The notes under the pieces are model-generated. The model was given only the letters and a program-made list of their open reading frames with translations. It ran no database searches and was not told the origin of the DNA. A program made the translations under genes and the position numbers. This document shows positions 1 to 10,454 of a DNA stretch of 64,000 bases, in pieces. Position 1 is the stretch's first letter; each line of letters begins with the position of its first letter. Source of the DNA: Candidatus Sodalis endolongispinus (lineage in GTDB: Bacteria; Pseudomonadota; Gammaproteobacteria; Enterobacterales; Enterobacteriaceae); NCBI RefSeq assembly GCF_018777395.1, contig NZ_JAFJYC010000001.1, positions 682,001 to 746,000 of the forward strand, written 5' to 3'.

Positions 1-775
1 CGGCGCCGCCGTGCGCCAGGAGCGCTACGACTTCAAACGTCAGCTGCAGCGCGAGCGCTACGACGTGATTATCGATGCGCAGGGCCTGATGAAAAGCGCC
101 GCGCTCGTCACCCGCGTGGCCCGCGGCGAAAAACACGGTCTGGATTGCAAAAGCGCGCGCGAACCCTTCGCCAGCTGGTTTTACCACCGGCGGCACGACG
201 TGAGCAAACAGCAGCACGCTATCGCGCGCATTCGCCAACTGTTCGCCGCCAGCCTGGGCTACCCGCTTCCTGCCACGCCCGGCGACTATGCCATTGCCGG
301 CCATTTTCCTCCTCAGCCGGTCGGACCAGCCTATTTGGTTTTTCTGCACGCCACGACCCGTCCCGGTAAACATTGGCCAGAAGCCCACTGGCGCACGCTG
401 AATCAGCTTGCCGGCGACGCCGGCTATCGAGTCACCTTACCCTGGGGAGCGGAGCATGAGCGCCAGCGCGCCCAACGGCTGGCCGAGGGGTTCAGCGCAG
501 CGGAAGTGCTGCCCTCTTTGACGCTGGCGCAGGTGGCGGCACAGCTGGCGGGCGCGACGGCTGTCGTCTCGGTGGATACCGGCCTCAGCCATTTGGCCGC
601 CGCCCTCGATCGTCCGAACCTGACGCTGTACGGTCCTACCGATCCGGGGCTCATCGGCGGTTATGGACGCCACCAGCAGGCGTTGCGCGCGGAAGACGGC
701 ACTATGGAGAGCCTGACGGCGGAGCACGTCTGGCGGACGCTGCAACCGATGCCGCCGCCGCGGGAACAAGGATAG
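1..775 (+). CDS. waaC: LPS heptosyltransferase I, 5'-truncated by window edge
   Basis: Adds the first heptose from ADP-heptose to Kdo of the LPS inner core at the cytoplasmic face of the inner membrane. The visible 250 or so residues are the C-terminal three quarters of a GT9 (ADP-heptose:LPS) transferase: an IDAQGLMKS segment near the beginning and the conserved VSVDTGLSHLAAAL donor-site motif followed by LYGPTDPGLIGGYG. The real start lies upstream of the window. It ends at a TAG six bases before the next gene, so it is co-transcribed with the following glycosyltransferase. No lesion is visible in the part present. Confidence 0.92.
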   Translation, partial: GAAVRQERYDFKRQLQRERYDVIIDAQGLMKSAALVTRVARGEKHGLDCKSAREPFASWFYHRRHDVSKQQHAIARIRQLFAASLGYPLPATPGDYAIAGHFPPQPVGPAYLVFLHATTRPGKHWPEAHWRTLNQLAGDAGYRVTLPWGAEHERQRAQRLAEGFSAAEVLPSLTLAQVAAQLAGATAVVSVDTGLSHLAAALDRPNLTLYGPTDPGLIGGYGRHQQALRAEDGTMESLTAEHVWRTLQPMPPPREQG

Positions 776-781
776 CGCATC

Positions 782-1904
782 ATGAATTATCTGTTCATCT
801 TTCTTCTGCTGTTGCCGGTAAAGCTGCTGTTAAAACTGATCCAGCAGCCATCGGGCAAAAATCTGGTGATCCAGACGGAGAAAATCGGCGATTTCGTCAA
901 TATCACCCCGTTGCTGCGCCATTTGGGGGTGTCGGACGCGCTGCTCAGCCGCACGGTCTCGCCGCTGGCCGAGCGTGACGATACGCTGGCGGAGTGCTTG
1001 TATATTGAGGATTACAAGCAGAATTTTTTCAGCAAGATCCGCCTGGGCTTACGGGCTGGTCAATCGCTACAGCCATGTCTATCTGCTGCATCCCAACAAC
1101 AGTAATCTGTTTTTTGCCGCCTTGTGTAACGCCCCGGACAAACAGTTTCTCAGTACCTATACGCGACGCTGGTACCATAGGCTATTTTATCTCACCGCCA
1201 GCGGCGTGGTTGAGCATCAGCGCGATACGCTGACGCTGCAGAACTATCTGCGGCTGGCGGATCGTTCCCTGACCTGGCGCAGCCAGCCTAAACACGCCAC
1301 CTCGCCGCTATGGCGGCCGTCGGCGCCGCGCCCTGAGCTGGCGACCCCGCCTGACACCCTCAACATCGGTATCAGCATCTCCGCCGGTAACAAGGCCAAA
1401 ACGCTACCGCCGTCGGTGTGGGGCGAAATATTCACGCTGCTGGCGAGTCTGCCGTGCCGCTACTATGTTTTCGGCACCGCTAATGAACAAGGCTATTTCG
1501 ATGCCCTGGTTCGCCACGCCGGCGCCGAGACAGACATCGTCAGCCTGATAGGGCTACTGCCGCTTCAGGAGGTGCCTGATGCAATTCGCCGCATGGACTG
1601 CTATATCGCCACCGATTCGGGCAATGTCTATATCGCCGATGCGTTGCAAGTACCGGTTATCTGCTTTGCGGGCCCTTGTGAGGCAAAAGAACAACGGCCA
1701 TTAAACAAAGCATTGATAATTCGCCCCGACAGTATCCCGCCCTCCTCTTTTGTCTTCGCTGCGCTGTATCATTTCGCTCATCCGGCGACGCAACTTTACG
1801 CCTTGACCCCGGACGATCGGGAGAATATTTATAATTTTGTGGCATGCCTGGCCGCCGCCAGACAGCGGCTGAACGCCAGGCGGTCGTATATATCCGCTCC
1901 CTGA
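782..1904 (+). pseudogene. GT9 heptosyltransferase-family gene, frameshifted
   Basis: The 5' part starts at ATG 782 behind an AAGGAT ribosome site and encodes a hydrophobic N-terminus followed by a QTEKIGDFVNITPLLRHLG segment typical of GT9 heptosyltransferases. Near 1045-1060 the reading frame changes (frame 2 to frame 3). The remainder (NRYSHVYLLHPNNSN onward, with a TDSGNVYIADALQVPVI donor-site motif) continues to the TGA at 1904. Read through, the protein would be about 370 residues, normal for the family. The acceptor sugar cannot be told from the sequence. Probably inactive unless the shift is a sequencing error. Confidence 0.8.
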
Positions 1905-1958
1905 TTGGCCTCCTTGCTGACTGCGCTAACCTGAACGCTATGGCGTAAGAACCGGAAA

Positions 1959-2864
1959 ATGAGCACATTTTTTAAGCAAGTCTACCGCTATACCCGACCG
2001 CGTGCCTACCGGCACAATGAAAATCTGTGGCCTTTTTATCGCATCACCCGAAGCAGCGCAGGGGACATTACCCACCTGCGCTATAAGGGGCAGCCGGTGC
2101 CGCTGGTGCCGCTGGCCGAATGGCGTCATCGTTTCAGCGGCGATGCGCTGATTACCGCTACCGGTCCGTCCATCAAAGATATGGATTTCGCCAGGCTGCC
2201 GCCGATGACGGTGGCGGGCGTCAACGGCGCCTACGCGCTCAAAGATCGGCTCAATTTTCAACTCTATATCATCGTGGACATGAGTTTCATCGATCGCCGC
2301 ACCGACGTTTTGCAAGCGATAATCGCCGATCCGGCATTAACCTTGTTCACCACCTTGCACGGTATCGCGCGTATCATTGACCGTTTCACGCTGGCGGCGG
2401 TGCGCTGCCGGCTGGCGCTGATTGAGGACGCCTGTTATCGCGTCTATCAACCCAAGGTCGCCAGTGATGACGTGAGCCGCCACTTCGGCCAGGAGCCCCA
2501 CATCCGGTTCAGTCCGAACTATCCCAATATCGCCTTCACTACCGATATCCGCGGCGGGGTGTTTGATGCCGGCACGGTGGTGTTCTGGGCGCTGCAGATT
2601 TTGCAGTTTCTGGGCTTCACACGCCTGTACATCGCCGGGCTGGACATGACCAATTTTCATCAGCCGCGCTTTTATGAAACCGATCAAGACAAGCTGCCGT
2701 CGTTCCTGGCAGAGAAATTTGCCACCCTAATCGTTCCCGCCTTCGGCTTGGCCAGCGAGGTGCTAGAGCAAAATGGCGTGGTGGTGAAAAATCTTTCTGT
2801 GCACAGCGCGCTAAGCAACGAGATTTTCGAGAAGATGAGCTTCCATGATGCTTTCCAGAGCTAG
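1959..2864 (+). CDS. waaZ: WaaZ-like LPS core biosynthesis protein
   Basis: 301 residues without signal peptide or clear membrane spans. The order of motifs matches WaaZ/RfaZ, the protein linked to adding a third Kdo to the inner core: an ITATGPSIKDMD nucleotide-binding-like loop near residue 70, VNGAYALKDRLNF, IIVDMSFIDRR, and near residue 225 the LYIAGLDMTNFHQPRFYE segment. Divergence from E. coli WaaZ is considerable, so the exact transfer reaction is inferred. Its last 20 bases overlap the start of waaL, so the two genes are translationally linked. No internal lesion is seen. Confidence 0.7.
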   Translation: MSTFFKQVYRYTRPRAYRHNENLWPFYRITRSSAGDITHLRYKGQPVPLVPLAEWRHRFSGDALITATGPSIKDMDFARLPPMTVAGVNGAYALKDRLNFQLYIIVDMSFIDRRTDVLQAIIADPALTLFTTLHGIARIIDRFTLAAVRCRLALIEDACYRVYQPKVASDDVSRHFGQEPHIRFSPNYPNIAFTTDIRGGVFDAGTVVFWALQILQFLGFTRLYIAGLDMTNFHQPRFYETDQDKLPSFLAEKFATLIVPAFGLASEVLEQNGVVVKNLSVHSALSNEIFEKMSFHDAFQS

Positions 2865-4048
2865 CGAGTGGGCTGGAAAGGGATTTCAGGTTTTCTTTCC
2901 ATTATTTTTGTTCTTTAGCGCTCTTTTTTTCGGCTATACGCGGGTCAATAATCTGTTTCACCTGTCCGCACTGTGCCTGCTGGTGATGCTGGCGGGCAAT
3001 GTCGCCCTGCGCCGTCAACTCTTCAGCGACCTCAGGTTCAACATCGGGCTGTCGTTGACTACATTTCAACTGGGCTATTTTTGCCTTACAACGTTGTGGT
3101 CCGCTCATCCCCAGGCGCTGATTTCCGACCTCACCCATGCTCTTTATCTGCTGCTGTTTCTTCTCATGTTCCGGCTGATGGCCCTGCAAGGCCGGCGGTC
3201 GATAGCGCTATGGGCCGTGGCCGCCGGGATGATGGTGCTGGCCGTACTCACTTTTCTTATGGTCGATGCCAAAACGATGCTGAGTCATCGCATGACGGAT
3301 GGTTTTTTTGGCGCGCCGCCTAACGTTATCGATTTGGCAGGCTATTTCGCATTGGGTATTTTCCTGTGCCTTATCCTGATGCGCGACACAGGCGCGCGCT
3401 GGCTCTATCTGCCGGTCACTGTGCTGTTGCTCGGCCCTACTGCTTACCCAGAGCCGGGGCCCCCTGCTGTCCTTGCTCTGCGCTCTGGGGGTTCTCTTGG
3501 CCTTACGGTCGGCGATACGCGGACGCCATCTTCTGGCGGTGGCGTTAATAGGGGTAGGGGTGCCGGCCCTGCTGTTCATGACCCGTTTTGGCGATATCTT
3601 TTTGCAGCGCATGGCGAGCGGCTATCAGCAAAGCTTCATCCGCTTTGGCATCTGGCGACACACGCTGGAGCTGGTGGCGCAAAAACCCTTTTTCGGTTGG
3701 GGACTGGATAAACAGCTATCGTTTGTCAACCTGCTGGGCGATACCATCAGCACCACGCATAGCCTTTATCTGGCCGCGCTGCTGAAAGGCGGCGCGTGCG
3801 GCATGCTGCTGCTGGCGCTGGTGATAATCTACGGCGTCATCATGGCAAAACGGCAGTGTTATCGCCACCAGGGACTGGAAGGCGCGCTGTTTTTGTTCGC
3901 CGCCGGGTTTTACCTTACCCAGGGGATGTTTATCATCAGCAACCCCGCCGTCGCCTGGAATATGTTCTGGTTGCCGCTGGCGGTGGTGCTGACGCTGCCG
4001 GCGGTGGCCTCTCAGGCCGACGCCACCGCCTTTACCAGGCGGCGCTGA
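2845..4048 (+). pseudogene. waaL: O-antigen ligase, frameshifted
   Basis: A polytopic inner-membrane protein that would join O-antigen to the lipid A-core. It starts at ATG 2845 inside the end of the upstream gene. The first part (about 195 residues) has five or six hydrophobic helices. One extra base at about 3433-3438 shifts the frame inside a helix (LLL...TQSRGPLLS), after which the second frame encodes the rest, including the large periplasmic loop and the HSLYLAALLKGG segment of the Wzy_C/ligase domain. Total length would be about 400 residues, as in the family. Its end overlaps walW on the opposite strand by 37 bases. Confidence 0.8.
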
Positions 4049-4986
4049 TAGTACTGCGCCAGGGTCATACCGGTTACCCGGTCTTGCAGCCAGTCGAACA
4101 GCTGCTCCAAATCGCGATACAGTCGCTCAATGGCGGCCTCGTCCCTGAACGTCGGGCTGCCGCCCGGCATAAATTCAGATGAATGCAGCATAAACTCCAC
4201 ATAATCACTCCCTGCGGCCAGGCGCTGCGCCGCCAGCTGGCACATTTGCGCGGCATTGCCGCCGGCGGGCCGCAGCCACTGTACCGAGGGACCGCGCCGT
4301 TTGCCGCGCAGACGATCGTAAACCTGACTGGCCGCATTCACCCAGGGCGCATGCTTGTCGCGGGTAGTCATCGGCACTTCCAGCAGCCGTGAGGCGCCAG
4401 GGCGAGCAATATTGTCGGGATCGATAAAATAGGCGCGATCGGGGAAATGGCGATAATTGCTGCCGCCCGCCCCTGCCGGCGCGCCGGGGGAGCGACGCCA
4501 ATCCACCCGCGGGGTAACCGAGCAATCCACTTGATAGCCCAGCTCAAGCAGCATTGCGGCATAGCGCTCATCAAACGCCCAGCGGCCGGCGCGATGGCTC
4601 AACATTTTTGTCTGGAATGTGTCTTCCAGTAGTTGAGTCATAAAAAGTATTTTTTCCCGCATGACCGCTGCGGGATATTCGATCAGATAGGGCTTATGAC
4701 GCCCGTCATCGCCGGTAAGTTCGTGGGCCGGCGGGCTGTTCCAGGCGTGCAGATGCATACCGACCTCGGCGTTGCCACGCACGACGGCGTCGCGGGCGAA
4801 TTCGACAAACACATCATCCATTGCCATTTCATAATTGGTGAGATACACCGGTTTAAAGCGATACTTATCGCATAATGCCTGGAAACTCGGCATAAAACGG
4901 GCATTCTCGGTCGTAATATGCCGATGGTTTTCCCAGAGATTGTCGCCTTCTGTGTCTATAGTAATAATAAAAGCAGGGGTAGCCAT
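4012..4986 (-). CDS. walW: WalW-type polysaccharide deacetylase family protein
   Basis: 324 residues of the carbohydrate esterase 4 (NodB) fold in the WalW subgroup found in enterobacterial LPS clusters. Visible motifs are IITIDTEGD at residues 7-15 (metal-binding Asp), GMHLHAW near 95-101 (the His-x-His metal site) and SHRAGRWAFDE near 132-142. It probably removes an N-acetyl group from an LPS core sugar, but the substrate is not shown. It is the only gene of this cluster on the minus strand and has a 3' overlap with waaL. It is intact, unlike several of its neighbours. Confidence 0.8.
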   Translation of the reverse strand: MATPAFIITIDTEGDNLWENHRHITTENARFMPSFQALCDKYRFKPVYLTNYEMAMDDVFVEFARDAVVRGNAEVGMHLHAWNSPPAHELTGDDGRHKPYLIEYPAAVMREKILFMTQLLEDTFQTKMLSHRAGRWAFDERYAAMLLELGYQVDCSVTPRVDWRRSPGAPAGAGGSNYRHFPDRAYFIDPDNIARPGASRLLEVPMTTRDKHAPWVNAASQVYDRLRGKRRGPSVQWLRPAGGNAAQMCQLAAQRLAAGSDYVEFMLHSSEFMPGGSPTFRDEAAIERLYRDLEQLFDWLQDRVTGMTLAQYYQRRLVKAVASA

Positions 4987-5196
4987 ACCGAATCCAGTCT
5001 GAAATCAGAGAAATCCATGTTACGCAGCCGCCGTTAACAGCGCAAACTGGATTGTTCGCGATAATCTACCCTTCCGGTGAGCCAGCGTGATGCAGTCCTT
5101 TCGGTGGTGATGAAATCATGAGAGATTTTCATCGCGCCTTAGGGTAGGATCACGGGGAAAACAGACCGTGTACAGCGGCATAGAGCGGAACTCAGC

Positions 5197-6300
5197 ATGC
5201 GTATATTAATGATTATTGATGGTTTACCCGGCGGAGGGGCAGAGAAAGTGCTACTAACGCTCGCACAGGGGTTAGTGTCCCAGGGCCATCGAGTATCGAT
5301 ATTTTCGCTGCGGGGCGTGTGCGACTACGCCCTACCGGAGGGTATCGAATACCAGATTATCGCTGACCACGCCCATAGCCCCTGGCGCAAATTGACCGAG
5401 CTGTCGCGCCGGGCGCGGGCGCTGGATAAAACGGTCCGGGCGTCGCAACAGCGCAACGGCGAGTTCGATCTGGTGGTTTCTCATCTGCATAAAACCGATC
5501 GCATCGTGGCGCGCAGCCGGGTGCCGCCGCGGGATCGTATCTGGTTTTGTCTGCATACCATGTTCTCGTTAGGCTATTTGGGCCATCGTAAAGGGCTTTC
5601 GCGTTGGCTGAAACGCCGTAAAATCCGCGCGCTTTATCAAGATCGCAATATTATCGCCGTCTCGCGCGGCGTATTGGAGGATATACGGCAGACCTTCAAT
5701 GCTATGCCGCGTCAGGCCGAGGTGATTTACAATCCCTTCGATTTCGCCGCTATACGCCGGCTGGCCGATGCGCCCTGCGAATTGGCCGGTCAGGATTATT
5801 TGATTCATGTGGGTCGCCTGCAAGAAAATAAGCGTCAGGATCGTCTGCTGAAAGCCTACGCCGAAAGCGGTATCCAGGCGCCGTTGGTGATTTTGGGCAA
5901 AGGCAGCGAAGCAATGCTGCGCCGGCTGCAATCCCTGGCGCAGGATTTGCAGATTACCGATCGGGTGCGGTTCAAAGCCTTCAATACCAATCCCTACCCT
6001 TATATCCGCCATGCCCGTTTGTTGATTTTAAGCTCCGACAGCGAGGGGTTCGGCAATGTGCTGGTAGAGGCGCTTATCTGCCATACGCCGGTGGTAAGCA
6101 CCCGCTGTCCCGGCGGTCCGGTGGAAATTCTGGACGGCGACCTGTCGGCGGGGCTGGCGGATTTAAGCAGCGCTTCGCTGGCGAAAACCATGCGGGCGAT
6201 TTATGAGCGGCCGCCGGCAATCTCACCTTCCCATCTGCAGGCCTACGAGATAGCGACAATTTGCCGGCAATATATCGCCCTGGCGCATAATGCGTCCTGA
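5197..6300 (+). CDS. GT4 glycosyltransferase of the LPS core cluster
   Basis: 367 residues with the two-Rossmann GT-B fold. A glycine-rich N-terminus (MIIDGLPGGGAEKVLL) forms the acceptor side. The C-terminal half has IHVGRLQENKRQDRLL and the SDSEGFGNVLVEAL retaining-transferase EX7E motif near residues 285-298. It belongs with WabH/WabN-type core transferases by family and context, but the donor and acceptor sugars cannot be assigned, so no symbol is given. It begins 210 bases after the divergent walW start, so both probably have promoters in that gap. Intact. Confidence 0.85.
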   Translation: MRILMIIDGLPGGGAEKVLLTLAQGLVSQGHRVSIFSLRGVCDYALPEGIEYQIIADHAHSPWRKLTELSRRARALDKTVRASQQRNGEFDLVVSHLHKTDRIVARSRVPPRDRIWFCLHTMFSLGYLGHRKGLSRWLKRRKIRALYQDRNIIAVSRGVLEDIRQTFNAMPRQAEVIYNPFDFAAIRRLADAPCELAGQDYLIHVGRLQENKRQDRLLKAYAESGIQAPLVILGKGSEAMLRRLQSLAQDLQITDRVRFKAFNTNPYPYIRHARLLILSSDSEGFGNVLVEALICHTPVVSTRCPGGPVEILDGDLSAGLADLSSASLAKTMRAIYERPPAISPSHLQAYEIATICRQYIALAHNAS

Positions 6301-6343
6301 CCCCAGCGACAGCGCCGGGTGCAAATCATCCGATGAACGGCAC

Positions 6344-7298
6344 ATGACGACAATGACACAACCGGCATCTGCAGCGATCAAGCTTAGCGTTATCGTTCCC
6401 CTGTATAACGCCGGCGCCATGTTTCACACCTTTATGTCTTCCCTATTGGCGCAAACGCTTACCGAGCTGGAAATCATTCTGGTTAACGACGGCTCGACGG
6501 ACGGGTCGGAAGTGCTGGCGCGGGAATACGCCGAGCGGGTATCCCCATGTCCTGGTGATCGATCAGGCCAACGGCGGCGTCTCACGCGCGCGCAACTCCG
6601 GGCTGGCGACGGCGCGCGGCGAATATGTTACCTTTCCCGACGCCGAGGATATGCTCTATCCCACCCTCTACCAGCGGCTGGTGGCAATGGCGGAGCAAGA
6701 AGATTTGGATGTGGCGCAATGCAACGGCGAGCGTTTTTTTGCCGGCTCACAGCGGATCAAGACGCTGATCCCCCTCGATCGTCTGAGCTCGACCGGCGTG
6801 CTGAGCGGCCACCAATGGTTGCGCCGGGCGTTGGCGACCCGACGTTACCTGCATGTGGTGTGGCTGGGCATCTATCGGCTGTCCTTGATAAAGCAGCTGG
6901 ATTTGCGCTTTGAGCCGGGGCTGCATCATCAGGATATTCCCTGGACCACCGAGCTGATGTTCAACGCCCGCCGCGTCCGCTATACCCAAGACGTGCTGTA
7001 CCGCTATTACATCCACGACCAGTCGATAAGCAACCGTAAACGAACCGGCATGAAAAACGTCGAATACCAGCGACATTATCTGCGTATCGCCGAATTGCTC
7101 GAAGATATCAACCGGCGCTATCGCGGCAAAATTCGTCTTTCCCCTGAATTTGCGCGGCAGGTGACCCATGAGGCGCTCTCTGTCTGCCATGCGGCGCGAC
7201 GAGAGCCGGACCCTGCGGCGCGGCAGATGATCATCAACGATATATTTAGCACCGGTACCCACAAGCGCATGATCCGCAACGCGCGTGGCATCCGCTAA
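6344..7298 (+). pseudogene. GT2 glycosyltransferase, frameshifted by one G
   Basis: The start chosen is ATG 6344, just after the upstream stop. The N-terminus (SVIVPLYNAGAMFHTFMSSLL, then EIILVNDGSTDGSE) is the classic GT2 nucleotide-sugar fold. At 6537-6539 a GGG run has one G too many. Removing it restores AERYPHVLVIDQANGGVSRARNSG and a PDAED metal-binding motif near residue 100, after which the frame stays open to the TAA at 7298. The protein would have about 317 residues. Read as a recent pseudogene of a core- or capsule-type transferase. The downstream half is otherwise clean. Confidence 0.82.
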
Positions 7299-7914
7299 GG
7301 GTATCAGTTGCTGTTATGGCTGTGCCGTCTTTACGCCTGGCGTCGCCGCTAACCGCTGCGGCAGTACCTTTGGCCGGGCGGCATAGCCCTCGCCGACCGA
7401 CCAGCATCTCCCGTTCCTTTTTCCGTTCTACCATTGTCGCGGCGCTTTATCGGCGGCGTCCTCCCCTTTTACCGACGCACAGAGTCCTTCCTGACGCCTT
7501 GAGAACATGGCCTGTGTCGGTACATCCCGCCACATTCACTGCAAACTTTATATGATGTCCTCACGGTGGCCATCTGGCGCTACCTAGACGCATCCGTTGC
7601 CCCAACGCCATAGCCTGACGCTACCCGTTGGGGAAGATAATGAGTTATTGCCAAACTGCTTCGGGCCACCCGGGAGCTGCCCCTGGCGTGGACCGGCACA
7701 TGAATCGTTACCGCTGCCGCAACGACGCCCTTCACTGACCGACGCACCCTGCATGATTAGAGGTTGTCGTTACCATATGCGATACATATAATTATCTAAT
7801 AATGGTATTACTTACTGTAATTTACCGGATAAAGCAGGCGTTCACCCTTGGCGATGTCCAGTTTCTGGCCGGTCCTGCTCAGTAATCCACTGTTCAATAC
7901 AGGTCCGCGCCAAC
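7299..7914. other. 616-bp gap without a recognisable gene
   Basis: Between the broken GT2 gene and waaQ. Short open frames exist on the plus strand but none has a ribosome site or family motif. The last 120 bases become AT-rich (around 7770-7830), which may hold the waaQ promoter. The rest could be the eroded remains of a lost core gene; nothing in it supports a specific identity. Confidence 0.4.
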
Positions 7915-9027
7915 ATGCCCACGCGTCATGACGTCACGCCCGCCGTGCCCCGCAAAATACTGCTGATTAAATTGCGCCATCATGGCGATATGATTTTGAC
8001 GACTCCGGTTATCAATAACCTGCGCCAGCATTATCCGGCGGCGGAAATTGACGTGCTCTTGTATCAAGAGACGGCGCCGATGCTGGCGCACCACCCGGCC
8101 ATCGCCCACATTCATGTCGTCGATCGTCAATGGAAAAAGCAGGGCCTGTTGCGTCAGCTGAAGCAAGAATACGCTCTCGCGCAAACCTTGCGCGCTCGCC
8201 ATTATGATCTGGTTATCAATCTCGCCGATCAATGGCGCAGCGCGATTGTCGCCCTGCTCAGCGTCGCGGCGCAGCGGATTGGTTTCGACTATACCAAGCG
8301 GCGCTCTTTCCTCTGGCGCCTGGCCCACAATCATTTAGTTACCACCGCCAATCACGCCCGGTTGCACACCGTAGAGCAAAACCTCAGTATCCTGGACCCG
8401 CTCAACCTGGCGATTACCGACCGCCGCAGCAGCATGTATTATGCCGCGGCGGATAAAGCCAGCGGTGAAACGAAGCTGTGCGAACAGGGGGTGACGGGCG
8501 ACTATATTGTCATCCAGCCCACGTCGCGCTGGTTGTATAAATGCTGGGACGACGCCAAAATGGCGCAGCTGATTGATGGTTTGGCATCGAGCCGGTTGCC
8601 GGTGGTGCTGACCGCCGCGCCGGATGAGCATGAACGACAAATGGTGGCGCATATCATTTCGCTTTGCCGCGGGGTGAAGCCCATCAATCTAGCGGGTCAG
8701 CTATCTCTTGCCCAGTTGGCGGCGGTTATTGATGGCGCGCGTCTGTTCATCGGCGTCGATTCAGCGCCAATGCATATGGCGGCGGCGTTGAATACCCCCT
8801 GTGTGGCACTGTTTGGCCCGACGAAACTGCAGCACTGGCGGCCATGGAGCGAAAAAAGTACCGTGCTGTGGGCAGGGGATTATGCTGAACTGCCGGATCC
8901 GGATACCATTGATACTCAGACCCGGCAGCGCTACCTGAGCGCCATACCGCTTGAGCCGGTGCTGGCGGCGGCAATGAGCTATCTTTCGGCACCGATGCCG
9001 GCGGCGCGAAGGGAGTCTGCGCCCTGA
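7915..9027 (+). CDS. waaQ: LPS core heptosyltransferase III
   Basis: 370 residues of family GT9. The N-terminus ILLIKLRHHGDMILTTPVINNLR is the signature of WaaQ-type transferases, which add the branching HepIII to HepII of the inner core. The C-terminal half carries LFIGVDSAPMHMAAALNTPCVALFGPT, the ADP-heptose-binding motif. The start is the ATG at 7915. Another ATG lies shortly after it in a different frame and is not used. Followed after 114 bases by wabG in the same direction. Intact. Confidence 0.9.
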   Translation: MPTRHDVTPAVPRKILLIKLRHHGDMILTTPVINNLRQHYPAAEIDVLLYQETAPMLAHHPAIAHIHVVDRQWKKQGLLRQLKQEYALAQTLRARHYDLVINLADQWRSAIVALLSVAAQRIGFDYTKRRSFLWRLAHNHLVTTANHARLHTVEQNLSILDPLNLAITDRRSSMYYAAADKASGETKLCEQGVTGDYIVIQPTSRWLYKCWDDAKMAQLIDGLASSRLPVVLTAAPDEHERQMVAHIISLCRGVKPINLAGQLSLAQLAAVIDGARLFIGVDSAPMHMAAALNTPCVALFGPTKLQHWRPWSEKSTVLWAGDYAELPDPDTIDTQTRQRYLSAIPLEPVLAAAMSYLSAPMPAARRESAP

Positions 9028-9141
9028 ACAGTTACGACGCCGGTAGAGAATCGCCGTCCGCACACGGTACGGGACCGACAAGGGCATTTTGGTTATCGTA
9101 AACGGCCGCCCGTGGACCGCGGCGGTAAGGGAAAATCCGAC

Positions 9142-10269
9142 ATGACAACTATCCGCCTCGCGATAGTACGGCAAAAATACCGTCCCGACGGCGGCGCGGA
9201 ACGTTTTATCTCCCGCGCCCTGGAGGCGCTTGATAACAGCGGGTTGGAGCTGAACATCATCACCCGCCAGTGGTCAGGGGAGCCCAGGCCAGACTGGCAT
9301 GTGCACATTTGTAACCCGGGCGGCAGCGGTCGCATCGCCCGCGAGCGCGGTTTTGCCGCGGCCGCCCGGCAGTACTGGCAACAGCATCAGTTCACTTTGG
9401 TGCAAAGCCATGAGCGCATCGCCAGCTGCGATGTCTTTCGCGCCGGCGATGGCGTCCATCAGGCGTGGTTGAAGCAGCGCGCGCGTATCATCCCCGCCCA
9501 CCAGCGTTGGCTAACGCACATCAGCCGCTATCACCGTTATGTCCTGTCGGCAGAGCGCGAAATGTTTCATTCCCCCTCGCTTAAGAAAATCATCTGCAAT
9601 TCGGCGATGGTGCAAAACGATATTATGCGCTATTACGGCGTGGCGGAGGATAAGTTCGCCCTGATTTACAACGCCATTGATCCCCAGCGCTTCGCCCCCG
9701 CCGACGGGGCGCAACGCCGGGCGGCGCGGGCAGCGCTGGCGATTCCTGAGCAGGCCTGCGCGCTGATTTTCGTCGGTTCCGGTTTTGCACGCAAAGGGCT
9801 GCGACAGGCCCTTGAGGCAGTGGCGGCCACCGATCGCTACCTGATTGTTGTCGGACAAGACAAACATCAGCGCCGCTATCAGGCGCTGGCGCGAAGCCTG
9901 GGCTGCCTGTCGCGCGTGCGCTTCGCCGGCGTCCGCCAAGAGGTGTTGACCTATTACCACGCCGCCGATGCGCTGATCCTGCCGACGCTGTACGATCCGT
10001 TTCCCAATGTGATTCTTGAGGCCATGTCCTGCGGCCTGCCGGTGATTACCAGCCAGCGCTGCGGCGGGGCAGAGTTCATCGAGCAAGGACGCGAGGGCTT
10101 TGTCTGCGACGCGCTGGACACCGCCAGCCTGCGGACCTTCGCCGCCGAAGTGCCCTCACGGGAGCAGGACCCCGCGATGGGCGTGGCCGCGCGCCAACGG
10201 GTGAGTCACTGTACGCCCGCGAATTTGTCACTTCAGCTTACGGCGCTGTATCGGCACCTGCTATCATAA
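9142..10269 (+). CDS. wabG: LPS core galacturonosyltransferase (GT4)
   Basis: Transfers galacturonic acid (from UDP-GalA) to HepII in Klebsiella/Serratia-type cores. From ATG 9142 the protein has 375 residues: an N-terminal LAIVRQKYRPDGGAERF segment, SHERIASCDVFRAGDGVH near residue 95, and the EX7E motif in PNVILEAMSCGLPVI near residue 290. These segments are near-identical in order to Klebsiella WabG, which separates it from the E. coli-type WaaG. An AAGG ribosome site precedes the chosen start. An upstream in-frame ATG at 9112 has no such support. Confidence 0.88.
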   Translation: MTTIRLAIVRQKYRPDGGAERFISRALEALDNSGLELNIITRQWSGEPRPDWHVHICNPGGSGRIARERGFAAAARQYWQQHQFTLVQSHERIASCDVFRAGDGVHQAWLKQRARIIPAHQRWLTHISRYHRYVLSAEREMFHSPSLKKIICNSAMVQNDIMRYYGVAEDKFALIYNAIDPQRFAPADGAQRRAARAALAIPEQACALIFVGSGFARKGLRQALEAVAATDRYLIVVGQDKHQRRYQALARSLGCLSRVRFAGVRQEVLTYYHAADALILPTLYDPFPNVILEAMSCGLPVITSQRCGGAEFIEQGREGFVCDALDTASLRTFAAEVPSREQDPAMGVAARQRVSHCTPANLSLQLTALYRHLLS

Positions 10270-10368
10270 CCCTGACGCCGGTTTTGCTGGCTGGCGGCAC
10301 CGCCGGCTTTCAGCACTAATCAGATAAATGCCTCACCGCTAATGAGGGATAATGACTTATCTGCTAGC

Positions 10369-10389
10369 ATGTCCCCGGTTTGGGGACAT
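10369..10389 (+). promoter_or_regulatory. Short perfect hairpin upstream of waaA
   Basis: The 21 bases form an inverted repeat (arms ATGTCCCC / GGGGACAT) 66 bases before waaA. It lacks a T-run, so it is not a typical terminator. It could shape the waaA leader or be an operator half-site pair. Confidence 0.35.
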
Positions 10390-10454
10390 TCACATTATCC
10401 GGTTAAAAACTCACTCAGCACATGAGTCGCTGTGCCTTACAATAGTTAATTATA

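Noticed and set aside
7316-7791. Small genes in the gap before waaQ
   Set aside because: No ribosome site, no family motif and unusual amino-acid make-up.
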